A stretch of 51,162 bases of DNA from an uncultured Arthrobacter sp. (lineage in GTDB: Bacteria > Actinomycetota > Actinomycetes > Actinomycetales > Micrococcaceae): NCBI RefSeq assembly GCF_947495145.1, contig NZ_CANLXP010000023.1:1-51162 (forward strand), given 5' to 3'. Within the stretch, counting starts at the first letter, position 1; each line of letters starts with the position of its first letter. Under the pieces are notes generated by a model. The model did not search any database and was not told the DNA's origin. It saw only the letters and a list, made by a program, of their open reading frames with translations. Below are positions 8,461-16,835 of this stretch, one piece after another. The position numbers were made by a program, and so were the translations under genes.

Positions 8461-8877
8461 AACTGCTAGCTGGCATGCCCGAACAACTAATCCTAATGTG
8501 AAGGGCTTCGGTCCCGGGTTACTTCGCATGCGAAGGTGCGCCATTTTTCGTATTGGAGTAGTCAGTGCCGTAAAACGCCTTCCATACCGCCAATGTCAAA
8601 GAGATGTGGCATTGGGGTACACCCGAACGCAACAAGGTAGCCATCACGCATTTCGCGTTGCTTAAAGGGTACCTATCCTGTGACTTTTGCAGGTATGTGG
8701 CGGCATTCTTGCTGAGATAAATGGCGGCACAGGCCGTCCATCCAGAAGCGACGCTGTCCGTAGGCTGGGGCCAGCACCGAACACCAGGACGTCGGCATCG
8801 GCCATGGTCGGAGATCCCCTTGTGGTGGAGGCTTTCGATCAGGACCACCGACCCCGCATGCGGGGCCGGAGACGTCG

Positions 8878-9477
8878 TTAGAAACCGAAGGCTCCGCCGC
8901 TGACCAGGATGAAGACACCCAGACCGATCAGCACGATGGGGAACAGGATGTGCTCCCAGCGCTCCAACACCTCTGCGATCGGCCGACGGGTGGCGACGAA
9001 CTTGGCCAGGCCCACCAGCACCGCGACCAGGGCCAGGAACACGATGCAGTAGGCGACCACGGCTCCCGGGCCGACGCTGAGGAAGACCGGGACGTAGACG
9101 CCGATGTTGTCCCCGCCGTTGGCGAAGGTCACCCCGGCCACGGTCCAGACGGCGACGTTCTTGCCCTCGATCTTGGCATCGTCGTCATCGTCTTCGCCTC
9201 CGCGCCAACCCTGCCAGGCCGCCCACAGTCCCAGGCCCAGCGGGATGAGCCCGAAGTAGGGGATGACCTCCGGGGGCAAGAACGCCCCCGCGCCCAACGA
9301 CACGAGCACGGCCGCACCCAGGATGCCGACGAACCCGAGGTACTGGCCGACCAGGATCCGGGCGGTGGTCCCGCGCTGGCCCGCACCACGGCCGAAGAAC
9401 AGAGAGAGCACGATGATGTCGTCGATGTTGGTAACCAGGAACAGGCCGATCGCCTGGAGGATTGAGGACAGGATCAC
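8878..9477 (-). CDS. cadD: Cadmium resistance transporter, CadD family
   Basis: 199 aa from GTG 9477, with five or six hydrophobic helices. The early TNIDDIIVLSLFFGRG motif and the central FANGGDNIGVYVPVF motif are both typical of CadD. An acidic loop (EDDDDDAK) lies between the helix groups. CadD is an inner-membrane protein conferring cadmium resistance. The GTGA overlap with the end of cmtR shows translational coupling. The segment is visibly richer in G+C than its surroundings, which suggests recent transfer as a cassette. A palindromic CCCCGCATGCGGGG (8852-8865) just downstream may end the transcript. Confidence 0.88.
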   Translation of the reverse strand: MILSSILQAIGLFLVTNIDDIIVLSLFFGRGAGQRGTTARILVGQYLGFVGILGAAVLVSLGAGAFLPPEVIPYFGLIPLGLGLWAAWQGWRGGEDDDDDAKIEGKNVAVWTVAGVTFANGGDNIGVYVPVFLSVGPGAVVAYCIVFLALVAVLVGLAKFVATRRPIAEVLERWEHILFPIVLIGLGVFILVSGGAFGF

Positions 9478-9833
9478 GCGCCCACCCCCGTCTCGCAGCA
9501 GCCGGGCACGGAGCAGGCCGGGTCCAGGCACGGGGCACTCTCATCCACCGCGAGGGTGACCTCGACCAGGGCGGTCAGCGCCCGCGCCAGGTGCGCATCG
9601 GCGATCGCGTACAGGGTCTGGCGGCCCTCGGCCGCGGCGACCGCGATCCCGCAGGCACGCAGGCACGCCAGGTGGTTCGACACGTTCGACCGGGTCAGTT
9701 CCAGGTCCCGGGCCAGTTCGGCCGGGTAGGCCGGCCGTTCCAGCAGGGTCATCAGTATCCGTGACCGGGTGGGGTCGGCCATCGCCCGACCCAACCGGTT
9801 CATCACATCAACACGAGAGGCAATAGTCAGCAT
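9474..9833 (-). CDS. cmtR: CmtR-like ArsR-family metal repressor
   Basis: 119 aa with the ArsR winged helix (ADPTRSRILMTLLERPAYPA, then LTRSNVSNHLACLRACG). The two cysteines in the recognition helix (LACLRAC) and a third one near residue 100 (APCLDP) match the Cd/Pb site of mycobacterial CmtR. More cysteines follow (PGCC). It should repress its own operon and release on binding Cd(II) or Pb(II). ATG 9833 has no Shine-Dalgarno sequence; a TATAGT -10 box ends seven bases upstream, so the transcript is probably leaderless. Confidence 0.88.
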   Translation of the reverse strand: MLTIASRVDVMNRLGRAMADPTRSRILMTLLERPAYPAELARDLELTRSNVSNHLACLRACGIAVAAAEGRQTLYAIADAHLARALTALVEVTLAVDESAPCLDPACSVPGCCETGVGA

Positions 9834-9867
9834 TCACTGAACTATACAGTAGGAGCTGAACTCACAA
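9834..9867 (-). promoter_or_regulatory. Promoter/operator of cmtR-cadD
   Basis: On the minus strand, TATAGT (complement of 9841-9846) is a -10 candidate and TTGTGA (complement of 9862-9867) a weak -35, 15 bp apart. A direct repeat CTGAACT (9837-9843 and 9856-9862) flanks and overlaps the -10 and is a candidate CmtR site. Nothing further was recognised between 9868 and 10029. Confidence 0.45.
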
Positions 9868-10029
9868 CGACGCCTCATAAAGCTACAGCTTTCCAAGACA
9901 CACCGCCGAAGTTCGGGGCGAGCTTCACGCGCCCCGGAAATACAGGGCAGTCCGCGTCTCGGAAACCCATCTCACTGCATTTCGTCTCACATGCGCCGTT
10001 GATCGGGGTTTCTGAGTCAGAATGACGGT

Positions 10030-10632
10030 GTGAGGCATCTCGGATACACCCGCGTCAGCACATCAACCCAAGACGCACAGCTGCAGCTCGACGCACTCAT
10101 TGCGGCCGGCGCGCATAAGCGTGACATCTTCTCCGATGTCACCTCAGGCAGCAGAGCTGCGATCGAGCGGCCCGGGATGAAGAAGCTCCTCGAATACGCC
10201 GATGAAGGAGACACCATCATTGTGTGGCGCGTCGACAGACTCGGTAGATCACTCATCGACGTCCTGAACACGGTCAACTTGCTCCGTGAACGAGGAATCC
10301 TCATCCGGTCCCTCTCGGACGGGATAGACCCGGCAACCTCGACCGGTCGGCTGATGCTGAATATGCTCGCCACCCTCGCGGAGTATGAGCGGGAGCTCAT
10401 CACCGAACGGGTCAACGCCGGCATCGCCGCTGCCAAGCAGAACGGCACCCGATTCGGACGTCCGCTGTCAGATCCAAAGGTGGTCGCCGACAAGCTAGCC
10501 ATCGCAGCTGACGCACGAGCCAAGGGGCGAACCGCAGAAGAAGCCGCACGACTAGTTGGCTGGAGCCGCGCCACCCTATACCGGCACCAGCAAGCCCTCG
10601 TGATCAGCGAAACCCCGACGACCCATGCGTGA
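10030..10632 (+). CDS. Serine recombinase (Tn3-type resolvase/invertase family)
   Basis: 200 aa starting at GTG 10030. It has the catalytic-serine motif YTRVST, VDRLGRSLIDV and the ATSTGRLMLNMLATLAEYERE helix. A C-terminal HTH follows around TAEEAARLVGWSRATLYRH. It is divergent from cmtR-cadD, a pairing that suggests the two travel together. It differs clearly from the recombinase at 4172, so the two have separate origins. No transposase is present; it may be the resolvase left from a transposon. Confidence 0.9.
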   Translation: MRHLGYTRVSTSTQDAQLQLDALIAAGAHKRDIFSDVTSGSRAAIERPGMKKLLEYADEGDTIIVWRVDRLGRSLIDVLNTVNLLRERGILIRSLSDGIDPATSTGRLMLNMLATLAEYERELITERVNAGIAAAKQNGTRFGRPLSDPKVVADKLAIAADARAKGRTAEEAARLVGWSRATLYRHQQALVISETPTTHA

Positions 10633-10764
10633 TCCACTCCGCGATGCGTTAAGCGGCCGGGACCGCTATCGCTTTGACTCACCTGTCGGGAGGAACAGCC
10701 GCCGCCTATGGGCCTGGGTTTAGAGTCGAGATGAACGTCGTACACGCGACCAGATAGGAAAGCG

Positions 10765-11169
10765 ATGTCGGTTGATCAGTATTCGGATGCTCCTGCTGAA
10801 ACTCCTTTCAAGTTCGGGCTACACCACGTCCAACTCGCCCTGCCGCCGGGCGGTGAGGACGATTGCCGAAAGTTTTACGTGGGCGTTCTTGGTCTGACTG
10901 AAGTGGAAAAGCCTCCGGTCCTTGCTGCACGTGGTGGCTTATGGGTGCGGGCGGACAGCCTGGAGATTCATTTGGGCGTCGAGGAAAACTTCAGGCCGCA
11001 GAAGAAAGCTCACCCGGGAATCCTTGTTCAGGACCTGGACGCTTTAGCAGCCCGAGTTGAGGAACATGGTTTGGTACCTGAATGGGATGACAACTTTCCA
11101 GGCATGCGACGCTTCTATCTGCCGGACAATAGCGGCAACAGGCTGGAATTTCTCTCCCCAAAACCGTAA
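10765..11169 (+). CDS. VOC-superfamily protein (glyoxalase/dioxygenase fold)
   Basis: 134 aa with the VOC pattern: HHVQLALPPGGEDDCRKFYVG, a metal-ligand-like ELxLGVE segment (LEIHLGVEE), and the C-terminal FYLPDNSGNRLEFLSP with the final glutamate. AGGAAA precedes ATG 10765. VOC proteins include glyoxalases, fosfomycin and bleomycin resistance proteins and dioxygenases, and the substrate cannot be told from sequence. It is a single-gene unit followed by a GNAT gene. Confidence 0.85.
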   Translation: MSVDQYSDAPAETPFKFGLHHVQLALPPGGEDDCRKFYVGVLGLTEVEKPPVLAARGGLWVRADSLEIHLGVEENFRPQKKAHPGILVQDLDALAARVEEHGLVPEWDDNFPGMRRFYLPDNSGNRLEFLSPKP

Positions 11170-11257
11170 GCGCCGATCGAGCGATCGATTGGTTCTGCTT
11201 CCTTACGCGAAGCTGACGTCAAAAGATCGATGAGCCAGCTCGGGTAGGGTTCTGGAG

Positions 11258-11812
11258 ATGTCGACGTCACAGTCCTCCGCTCCGTCGAGTCCGGATCCCC
11301 AGGGATCGTTAGTCCTGCGGGATCCGCTTCCAACGGACGAGGCGCAGGTCCTTGCTGCTCAGTCAGAGCTCGCAGAGGACGGCTTCAATTTCACACTCCG
11401 CCGTGCCGACCAGACGTGGGAACAGTATCTCGACAAGGTTGAGCGGGACCGGGCCGGCATAGACCTTTCGCCAGGCCGCGTGCCCGCGACGATGCTGTTC
11501 GCGGCAATCGGCAACCAGATCGTGGGGCGGGTCCACATCCGGCATGAGCTAACCCCGGCACTGCTCGTAGAGGGCGGTCATATCGGCTACTGCGTGCGGC
11601 CGGCATATCGCCGCCGTGGCTATGCAACCGAGATGCTGCGCCAAGGGCTGCGTGTGGTTCAAAGCCTCGGCATCGAGCGGGCGCTAGTCACTTGCGACGA
11701 CGACAATCAAGGATCGATCGGGACGATTGAGCGGTGTGGTGGCATCCTTGAAGGCACCGTAGCCGCTGAAGGGTCTGCACCTAAGCGTCGATATTGGATC
11801 GATTTCAGATGA
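11258..11812 (+). CDS. GNAT-family N-acetyltransferase
   Basis: 184 aa. The acetyl-CoA-binding motif A is clear: GYCVRPAYRRRGYATEMLRQ. It follows a beta strand with IVGRVHIRHEL and precedes the ALVTCDDDNQGSIGTIERCG segment of the ribosomal-protein or small-molecule acetyltransferase type. The product would transfer an acetyl group to an amine, perhaps an antibiotic or small metabolite; the substrate is unknown. ATG 11258 is used, with GGAG adjacent and AGGG a little further upstream. Confidence 0.85.
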   Translation: MSTSQSSAPSSPDPQGSLVLRDPLPTDEAQVLAAQSELAEDGFNFTLRRADQTWEQYLDKVERDRAGIDLSPGRVPATMLFAAIGNQIVGRVHIRHELTPALLVEGGHIGYCVRPAYRRRGYATEMLRQGLRVVQSLGIERALVTCDDDNQGSIGTIERCGGILEGTVAAEGSAPKRRYWIDFR

Positions 11813-12281
11813 AGACTACGCCCGACGCTCACTGAAGAAACGCTCCGCGATACATGTCCGGTATGGCAGGACGACGCCGGCCTCTTAGCGCATCTCAAGT
11901 GCATCACGATTTCGGCCCCACTCCGGAGAGCCGCGGACCCATTGAAGATGCGTCATGGACACTTTCCACCTCGGATACGCCGCGCCATTGCGGCAGATAG
12001 CGGTGAGGACTAAAGATATCGACCGTTTCTGACAGGTTCTCCCCTAGAAGATTCGGTGCGGTTAGGGCATCCCAGCGCGCATCGTTGCGTGCAGGTCTAA
12101 CGCACATCAGGGAGGGCGCCATATAAAAGGTCGCCGGCGGACCAGAATTGCGGGGCGTTGAACGTTCGGCTTACGGAGCGTTGAATGGGCTACCGGTTAC
12201 ACATGTGGAAGCGCGAGGTGCTTCGACTGCGGTCAGCCAGCCAACGACCATGCCCGCATCCCAGGCTTAGAGCTCGTGCTC
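11813..12281. other. Intergenic region without a supported gene
   Basis: Short open frames exist on both strands, but none has a convincing ribosome site, composition or recognisable motif. The region separates a rightward GNAT gene from the end of the leftward ATPase gene. Confidence 0.5.
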
Positions 12282-14570
12282 TTAGGCGAGTGCCGTGGGG
12301 TCACTTCCGGTCGCCGTGCACATTCGTAGGAAGTGTTCCTCATCGACAGCCTTCAGGAACTCCATGCACCGCCGAATCTGTCCATGAACAGCACGTGCAT
12401 CGAGCACGTCCACACTCTCGCCACCCTCACCGTGCGAAAACCGGTTACAGAAGTCGTACACGTCGCGAAATGGTTTATCTTCCTGAGCATCGACGAGAAC
12501 TTCCAATTGCTGGAGGAAATCTGTTCGGTGGGGCGCCTTATAGCTGGCGAAGACCTCAAGGACTCGACGAACCGCATTCGGCAGAAGGAAGAGACGCTCG
12601 TGCTCCTCCGAATCGGCGATGCCTGCCATGACCATCGAGAAGAGGTAGGCGTACTCTGAGGTGTTATTGAGTAGGACACGGGGAAGCCTACCCATCTTGG
12701 AGCCTCGCTTCCCGTCGACAGCCGCCGCATACATCTCGAGGAAGGCCACTTTCGGGAATCGAATCTCGTCGGTGTCCCCCTTCTTAATATTGCTCAGTGA
12801 CTTCCCCCATGCATTCCGGTGGGACTTGATGAAGAGGCGTAGAAGGCTGAAATCGTGGGTCAAGATGATGTACTGACCGAACCCTTTTAGGGTGTCGAAG
12901 AGCCACTGATGGGTAGCGAAAAGCGCTTCGCGGTCAAGCGAACTTGATGGGTCGTCGATCACGATGATCCGCTGAGCGGGAGCGCAACCGGAGGTTTGCT
13001 CATCCTGAAGCTTCCGAAGGAAATACAGTAGCGAGAGGGTTGTCCGTTCACCATCGCTCAGGTCCGTTCCCGGCTTGTCGCCGCGTCGGCAAGCGTAGGA
13101 CTTTCCGTCGGCTGTGACAGCTACGCTCAGATGATTCTTCCCATAGACCTGAGCAAGGTCCTGCGTCAACGTGTTGGCCATGTCCTTGGTGGTGAACTGT
13201 GCCTGACGAACCTGGTCCAACCGTCGTTCGGCCAGTTTGACCGCCTTCTCGCTGGTCGAAGTCTTATCGGCACAGGCCTTGGCGAGTTTCTCCAGTTCGA
13301 GGAAGGGGACACTTTGCGACCCGACAAGATGGTCAAGGACGATTTGCTTTCGTTCCCCTGTGATCTCCTCATTGCGACGAGCCTGGTCGTTATGCTCTTT
13401 AACCGCTTGTTCAAGCACGGTGATGGACAGGGCGCTGCTTAGAACCGACCAGTCTGGCGCTTCCGGCGTTGCGCTAGGATCAGCAATTTTGGTGCTGAGT
13501 GCGTTATGAACCACGCCTAGCGCTGCGACACGCTTACCGACATCTGTCTGCGCTCGGTCCTTTGCAACCTTGTATACCGACCTGAGATCACTCGAGAGCT
13601 CCGATTCGGTGGGTAGGGCTGCATACCAGGCGTTGAGTGATTCTTTCTCACGGGCGACTGCCTCGAGCAGGCTTGTTGCTTCGCTGCGAATCCGCAGCCA
13701 ACTCTCGTCAAAGTGTCGTGCAAGTTGAGCTCGCCGATCATCGCCGAACGCTCCGGCGCAGAAGAGGCAGTGGTCCAATCCTTGATGCAGGTCAAGTCCC
13801 TGCTCTACCCACGTCTGCGCTTCCGAGTTCCCCTCCAAGGCTTCGAGAGCGATTCGGGTTGGGGTTTCGGTGAGCAACTCGGAAAGCCCGACCAGACCTC
13901 CTACTGCGCCAGTCGGTGGCGCGGGCACTTCTGCTACGGGAACAAGAGCGCCCTCTCCCAACCGTTTCAGTGCCTCGGCATGGCCATTACTGTCCGGGTA
14001 CTCGCCCTTATACCCGCGTAGGGCCTCCTGAACCTTAGGGATGGAGTATCGGTTCTTGGTGAAGTGGCTGTAATCGAACTCTCTTAGCTCGGAGATGATT
14101 CGATCCTGGACCTCCTTCGCAAGCTTATCTACCTTCTGATTAGCCGCCCTGCGCTGCTTCTCAGTCTCGCTCGCTTCCCTCTGCAGATGGTCAATCTCAT
14201 CCCTAAGTCGCGCCTCTTCTTCCTTGGCATCAATCGCCTCCTTCCCGAGGGTGACGATGGCAGAGGCGCTATCGCCGTCGAGGAAATCGGAGAGATTCGC
14301 TTCAACCCACTTTCGCGTGAAGACTGCCGTGGAAGGCGAAGGGCTTGCTCCACCCACGCCCACACTCGTACGTTGCTTGTCCTCGTGTTCCCAAACAACG
14401 TCAGTTGGGCAGGAACTTTCCGAGAGGTTAAGCAGGAGTTCGGAGAGCGTCGACTTTCCGCTGCCATTGTGCCCATATACAACTGTGCGGCAGCCCGCGG
14501 GGAGGTCATCAGGCCAGAAATCTTTGTCCAACGACCGCCACGGACCCTTGAGGTCGAGTTTGCGAAGCAT
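12282..14570 (-). CDS. AAA ATPase of the RloC/PrrC (AAA_13) type, probable phage-defence anticodon nuclease
   Basis: 762 aa from ATG 14570 (AGGG seven bases upstream). An ABC/SMC-like ATPase is split by coiled coils: Walker A GHNGSGKST near residue 35, a CLFC half-hook in the middle as in RloC zinc hooks, the signature LSDGE, and Walker B RIIVIDDPSSSLD. The C-terminal domain has RxxxE (in NAVRRVLEVF) and a later NRFSHGE, matching the Arg-Glu-His arrangement of PrrC/RloC anticodon nucleases. Such proteins cut tRNA when DNA damage or phage anti-restriction is sensed and stop growth. It stands alone, without restriction-modification genes, as RloC often does. Nuclease activity is inferred. Confidence 0.72.
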   Translation of the reverse strand: MLRKLDLKGPWRSLDKDFWPDDLPAGCRTVVYGHNGSGKSTLSELLLNLSESSCPTDVVWEHEDKQRTSVGVGGASPSPSTAVFTRKWVEANLSDFLDGDSASAIVTLGKEAIDAKEEEARLRDEIDHLQREASETEKQRRAANQKVDKLAKEVQDRIISELREFDYSHFTKNRYSIPKVQEALRGYKGEYPDSNGHAEALKRLGEGALVPVAEVPAPPTGAVGGLVGLSELLTETPTRIALEALEGNSEAQTWVEQGLDLHQGLDHCLFCAGAFGDDRRAQLARHFDESWLRIRSEATSLLEAVAREKESLNAWYAALPTESELSSDLRSVYKVAKDRAQTDVGKRVAALGVVHNALSTKIADPSATPEAPDWSVLSSALSITVLEQAVKEHNDQARRNEEITGERKQIVLDHLVGSQSVPFLELEKLAKACADKTSTSEKAVKLAERRLDQVRQAQFTTKDMANTLTQDLAQVYGKNHLSVAVTADGKSYACRRGDKPGTDLSDGERTTLSLLYFLRKLQDEQTSGCAPAQRIIVIDDPSSSLDREALFATHQWLFDTLKGFGQYIILTHDFSLLRLFIKSHRNAWGKSLSNIKKGDTDEIRFPKVAFLEMYAAAVDGKRGSKMGRLPRVLLNNTSEYAYLFSMVMAGIADSEEHERLFLLPNAVRRVLEVFASYKAPHRTDFLQQLEVLVDAQEDKPFRDVYDFCNRFSHGEGGESVDVLDARAVHGQIRRCMEFLKAVDEEHFLRMCTATGSDPTALA

Positions 14571-14696
14571 AGTCAAACCCTAACTGCGACTTGCGACGAG
14601 CCCGCGCACATTCGTAGTTGCTCAGGACGTACAGTGGTGCATCCACGTGCAGGGCGTGTGATGGGAGCAAGTGGGTGCATAGGTAGGATCCGAAGA

Positions 14697-15239
14697 ATGA
14701 TGCTCTCCTACACGCTGTGGATCCAGTTCCGCGGCCAGCGGATGGGCCTTGTTTGGCAGACAGAGGTCGGAACCGGCGAAGTTGAGGGTGATACGGACAG
14801 TGTGCTGGTTCAGGACGGTCGCATCATTTCTGTGGGCTCTGCCACGGAATTCGCGGCGGTGGCCCAGCAATTCGATCTGGAGCTGGAGGAGGGAACCGAG
14901 GAGCTCCAGAACCTCGATGAACTCGAACGTTTGCTGGAGCTGCCCGTATCCGATGACATCTGCGACAAACTGCTGAACGCTTGGAACCTATTCGGTGACA
15001 TTGCCCGCAGCGTCGGAGCGTCACTGGAGGACAGCGGGCCAAAAACATCCAAGTGCTGTGACAAACTCTTCTACGGAACCAATCTGGAGAGCATCACTCC
15101 CGCCGGCGAGCACTACAGCCCGGACTTCACGGATGAAGAGCGTCTCCTCATCGCGGAGGTCTTCAACCGCGGGCGAACAATTCTGGCTGCCTACGTCGAG
15201 AAGTCTGAGCCCCCAGTCAAGGACGACCGCCGCGAGTAG
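14697..15239 (+). CDS. Acidic protein of unknown function, divergent from the RloC-like gene
   Basis: About 180 aa from ATG 14697 or the adjacent ATG 14700. The N-terminal part looks beta-rich (SYTLWIQFRGQRMGLVWQTE), followed by an acidic helix region (LELEEGTEELQNLDELERLL) and a mixed C-terminus. No known domain was recognised. The open frame continues far upstream, but that part overlaps the ATPase gene on the other strand and is probably not translated. Position suggests a shared promoter region of about 125 bp with the RloC-like gene; a partner or immunity role is possible but unsupported. Confidence 0.65.
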   Translation: MMLSYTLWIQFRGQRMGLVWQTEVGTGEVEGDTDSVLVQDGRIISVGSATEFAAVAQQFDLELEEGTEELQNLDELERLLELPVSDDICDKLLNAWNLFGDIARSVGASLEDSGPKTSKCCDKLFYGTNLESITPAGEHYSPDFTDEERLLIAEVFNRGRTILAAYVEKSEPPVKDDRRE

Positions 15240-15403
15240 GTTCGATGAAGGATGCGTTTAAGGCGGGCTGTTGGGGCCGGGCTGGAGGCGGGCGGGCATG
15301 GGTAGTGGACTGCGTTTGCAAGCCGACCCTTGAAGGTCTTCGCGCCTGAAGCGTAACCTGCACGCAAGAAGCGGAGATTGCAAGATTGGCCTAGGAGCGC
15401 GGC

Positions 15404-15787
15404 ATGAATGTGCTGAGCCAGATACTCGCCGGATCCACCGGCCTGGCGCTGATAAGCGTTGGCATCCTGGAGATCTTCTTCCATGGCGATCAACGGTTCC
15501 ACCGGATCTTCCTGATTAGGCCGGAAGACGTGCGCGCAGTGCGGATGTGGGCGATGAATGTTGGCGCCTACAACATCACCTTCGGCTTAGGCATCGCAGT
15601 GGGCCTGTGGCTGGTGAACTTCTCAGGCAATCCCGCCAGCGGGTCGGCCATAGTTATCTTCTGCTGCTCGTGCCACGTCTTCCTTGGTTTCTGGCTGTGG
15701 GTCACAGAGAAGCGCCTTTTGGTCAGCGCCATCGGCCAGGCGCTCTTCCCGGCGCTGGCAATCGTCTTCTACGTTCTCTTTCACTAG
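15404..15787 (+). CDS. DUF1304-like integral membrane protein
   Basis: 127 aa with four predicted membrane helices. It has the family-type pattern of an early glutamate-containing helix (LALISVGILEIFF), then RAVRMWAMNVGAYNITFGLG and a final helix. DUF1304 proteins are small membrane proteins of unknown function, common in actinobacteria and firmicutes. GGAG precedes ATG 15404 by eight bases. It is monocistronic, with about 110 bp to the next gene. Confidence 0.75.
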   Translation: MNVLSQILAGSTGLALISVGILEIFFHGDQRFHRIFLIRPEDVRAVRMWAMNVGAYNITFGLGIAVGLWLVNFSGNPASGSAIVIFCCSCHVFLGFWLWVTEKRLLVSAIGQALFPALAIVFYVLFH

Positions 15788-15900
15788 GGGGTGGTGTGGT
15801 TGGCGAATGCTAGTGGCGGCGTTTTTGGTTGCTACGCGTCACAGCAGCGCCCGTGGAGGGATCGACTTCCGGGAAACTGTTGGATCGCTAGGCTGAATTC

Positions 15901-16359
15901 ATGTCTCGAGTCTTGATCACCGGCATGTCGGGCACGGGAAAGACAACGGTGCTGGGCGAGCTGTCCCGACGGGGCTACCAGACGCTCGACACCGACTATG
16001 ACGGCTGGGTGCTCGCCGACGGCACCTGGGACGAAACGCTCATGGCCGCGTACCTCGCCTCGAATTCGTCTGCGATCGTCTCGGGAACTGTCGAGAACCA
16101 GGGACACTTTTATGACCGTTTCGAGGCCGTCGTACTCCTCAGCGCACCGGTGGAAGTGCTGATCGAGCGCGTATCGGTTCGTACCAACAACCCCTACGGC
16201 AACGCAGAGACAGAGCAGTCCGTGATCCGCCAGCAGGTCCTCGACGTCGAACCGCTGCTACGCCAGGGTGCAACCCTTGAACTTGACGGTCGCCGACCCG
16301 TTTCAGAACTTGCTGACGCCGTTGAGCGCCTTATGGCGTCCTCTCGCCACGTCCGGTGA
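15901..16359 (+). CDS. P-loop NTPase / small kinase-like protein
   Basis: 152 aa beginning with Walker A (ITGMSGTGKTTVLGEL). It then has TLDTDYDGW, resembling shikimate-kinase or adenylate-kinase-like enzymes, and a lid-type arginine pattern (LIERVSVRTNNPYG). The size fits this nucleoside-kinase-like group. The likely activity is ATP-dependent phosphorylation of a small molecule; the substrate is unknown. The gene ends 4 bp from the convergent small membrane-protein gene. Confidence 0.8.
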   Translation: MSRVLITGMSGTGKTTVLGELSRRGYQTLDTDYDGWVLADGTWDETLMAAYLASNSSAIVSGTVENQGHFYDRFEAVVLLSAPVEVLIERVSVRTNNPYGNAETEQSVIRQQVLDVEPLLRQGATLELDGRRPVSELADAVERLMASSRHVR

Positions 16360-16363
16360 ACCA

Positions 16364-16606
16364 TCACCTGCGTGGGTTCCGCTTCTGCAGCGCTCTCGCA
16401 TAGGCGGGGTCAGATCGAGTCCAGGTAATCACTCCAGCGATCATCAGAATGGCGACTAGCAGACTCACCGGTACAGCCAAGTTGTTGCCGAGCAGTCCCA
16501 TTAGGACAGGCAGAACCACGGCCAGCACAGCAAGAGCGAAAAGCGCCTTGGCCAACCGCTTCATCTTGCGCTGTCGTACCAGGGCAGGTTCGGCGATGTC
16601 ATCCAT
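16364..16606 (-). CDS. Small two-helix membrane protein, unknown
   Basis: 80 aa with a charged N-terminus, two hydrophobic helices (KALFALAVLAVVLPVLMGLL and VPVSLLVAILMIAGVITW) and a basic tail. No family was recognised. It ends convergently against the P-loop NTPase gene with 4 bp between the stops. 16607-16835 contains no gene I can support. Confidence 0.5.
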   Translation of the reverse strand: MDDIAEPALVRQRKMKRLAKALFALAVLAVVLPVLMGLLGNNLAVPVSLLVAILMIAGVITWTRSDPAYARALQKRNPRR

Positions 16607-16835
16607 GAGCTCAACTATGTCGCTCTTGCACCGTGATGAGAATACGACGTGCGTCGGTGCCTGCCATGACTGTTCGGTAAGGGATCCCTCACAGGACGAT
16701 TTCTAGGGCAGTGCTTGCGCGCTGGTTGCGCTACTTATGGTCAGCCGATAATTTACGGGTCCATTGCTGCGGCGGGGGGCTGGGGGTACTAGCTCCGGCC
16801 GCGGCGGTGGATGACGAATCGCGTTCTTGGGCGCT

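Noticed and set aside
10017-10745. Leftward open frame of 242 codons opposite the second recombinase
   Set aside because: Antisense to a textbook serine recombinase, with no motif of its own.
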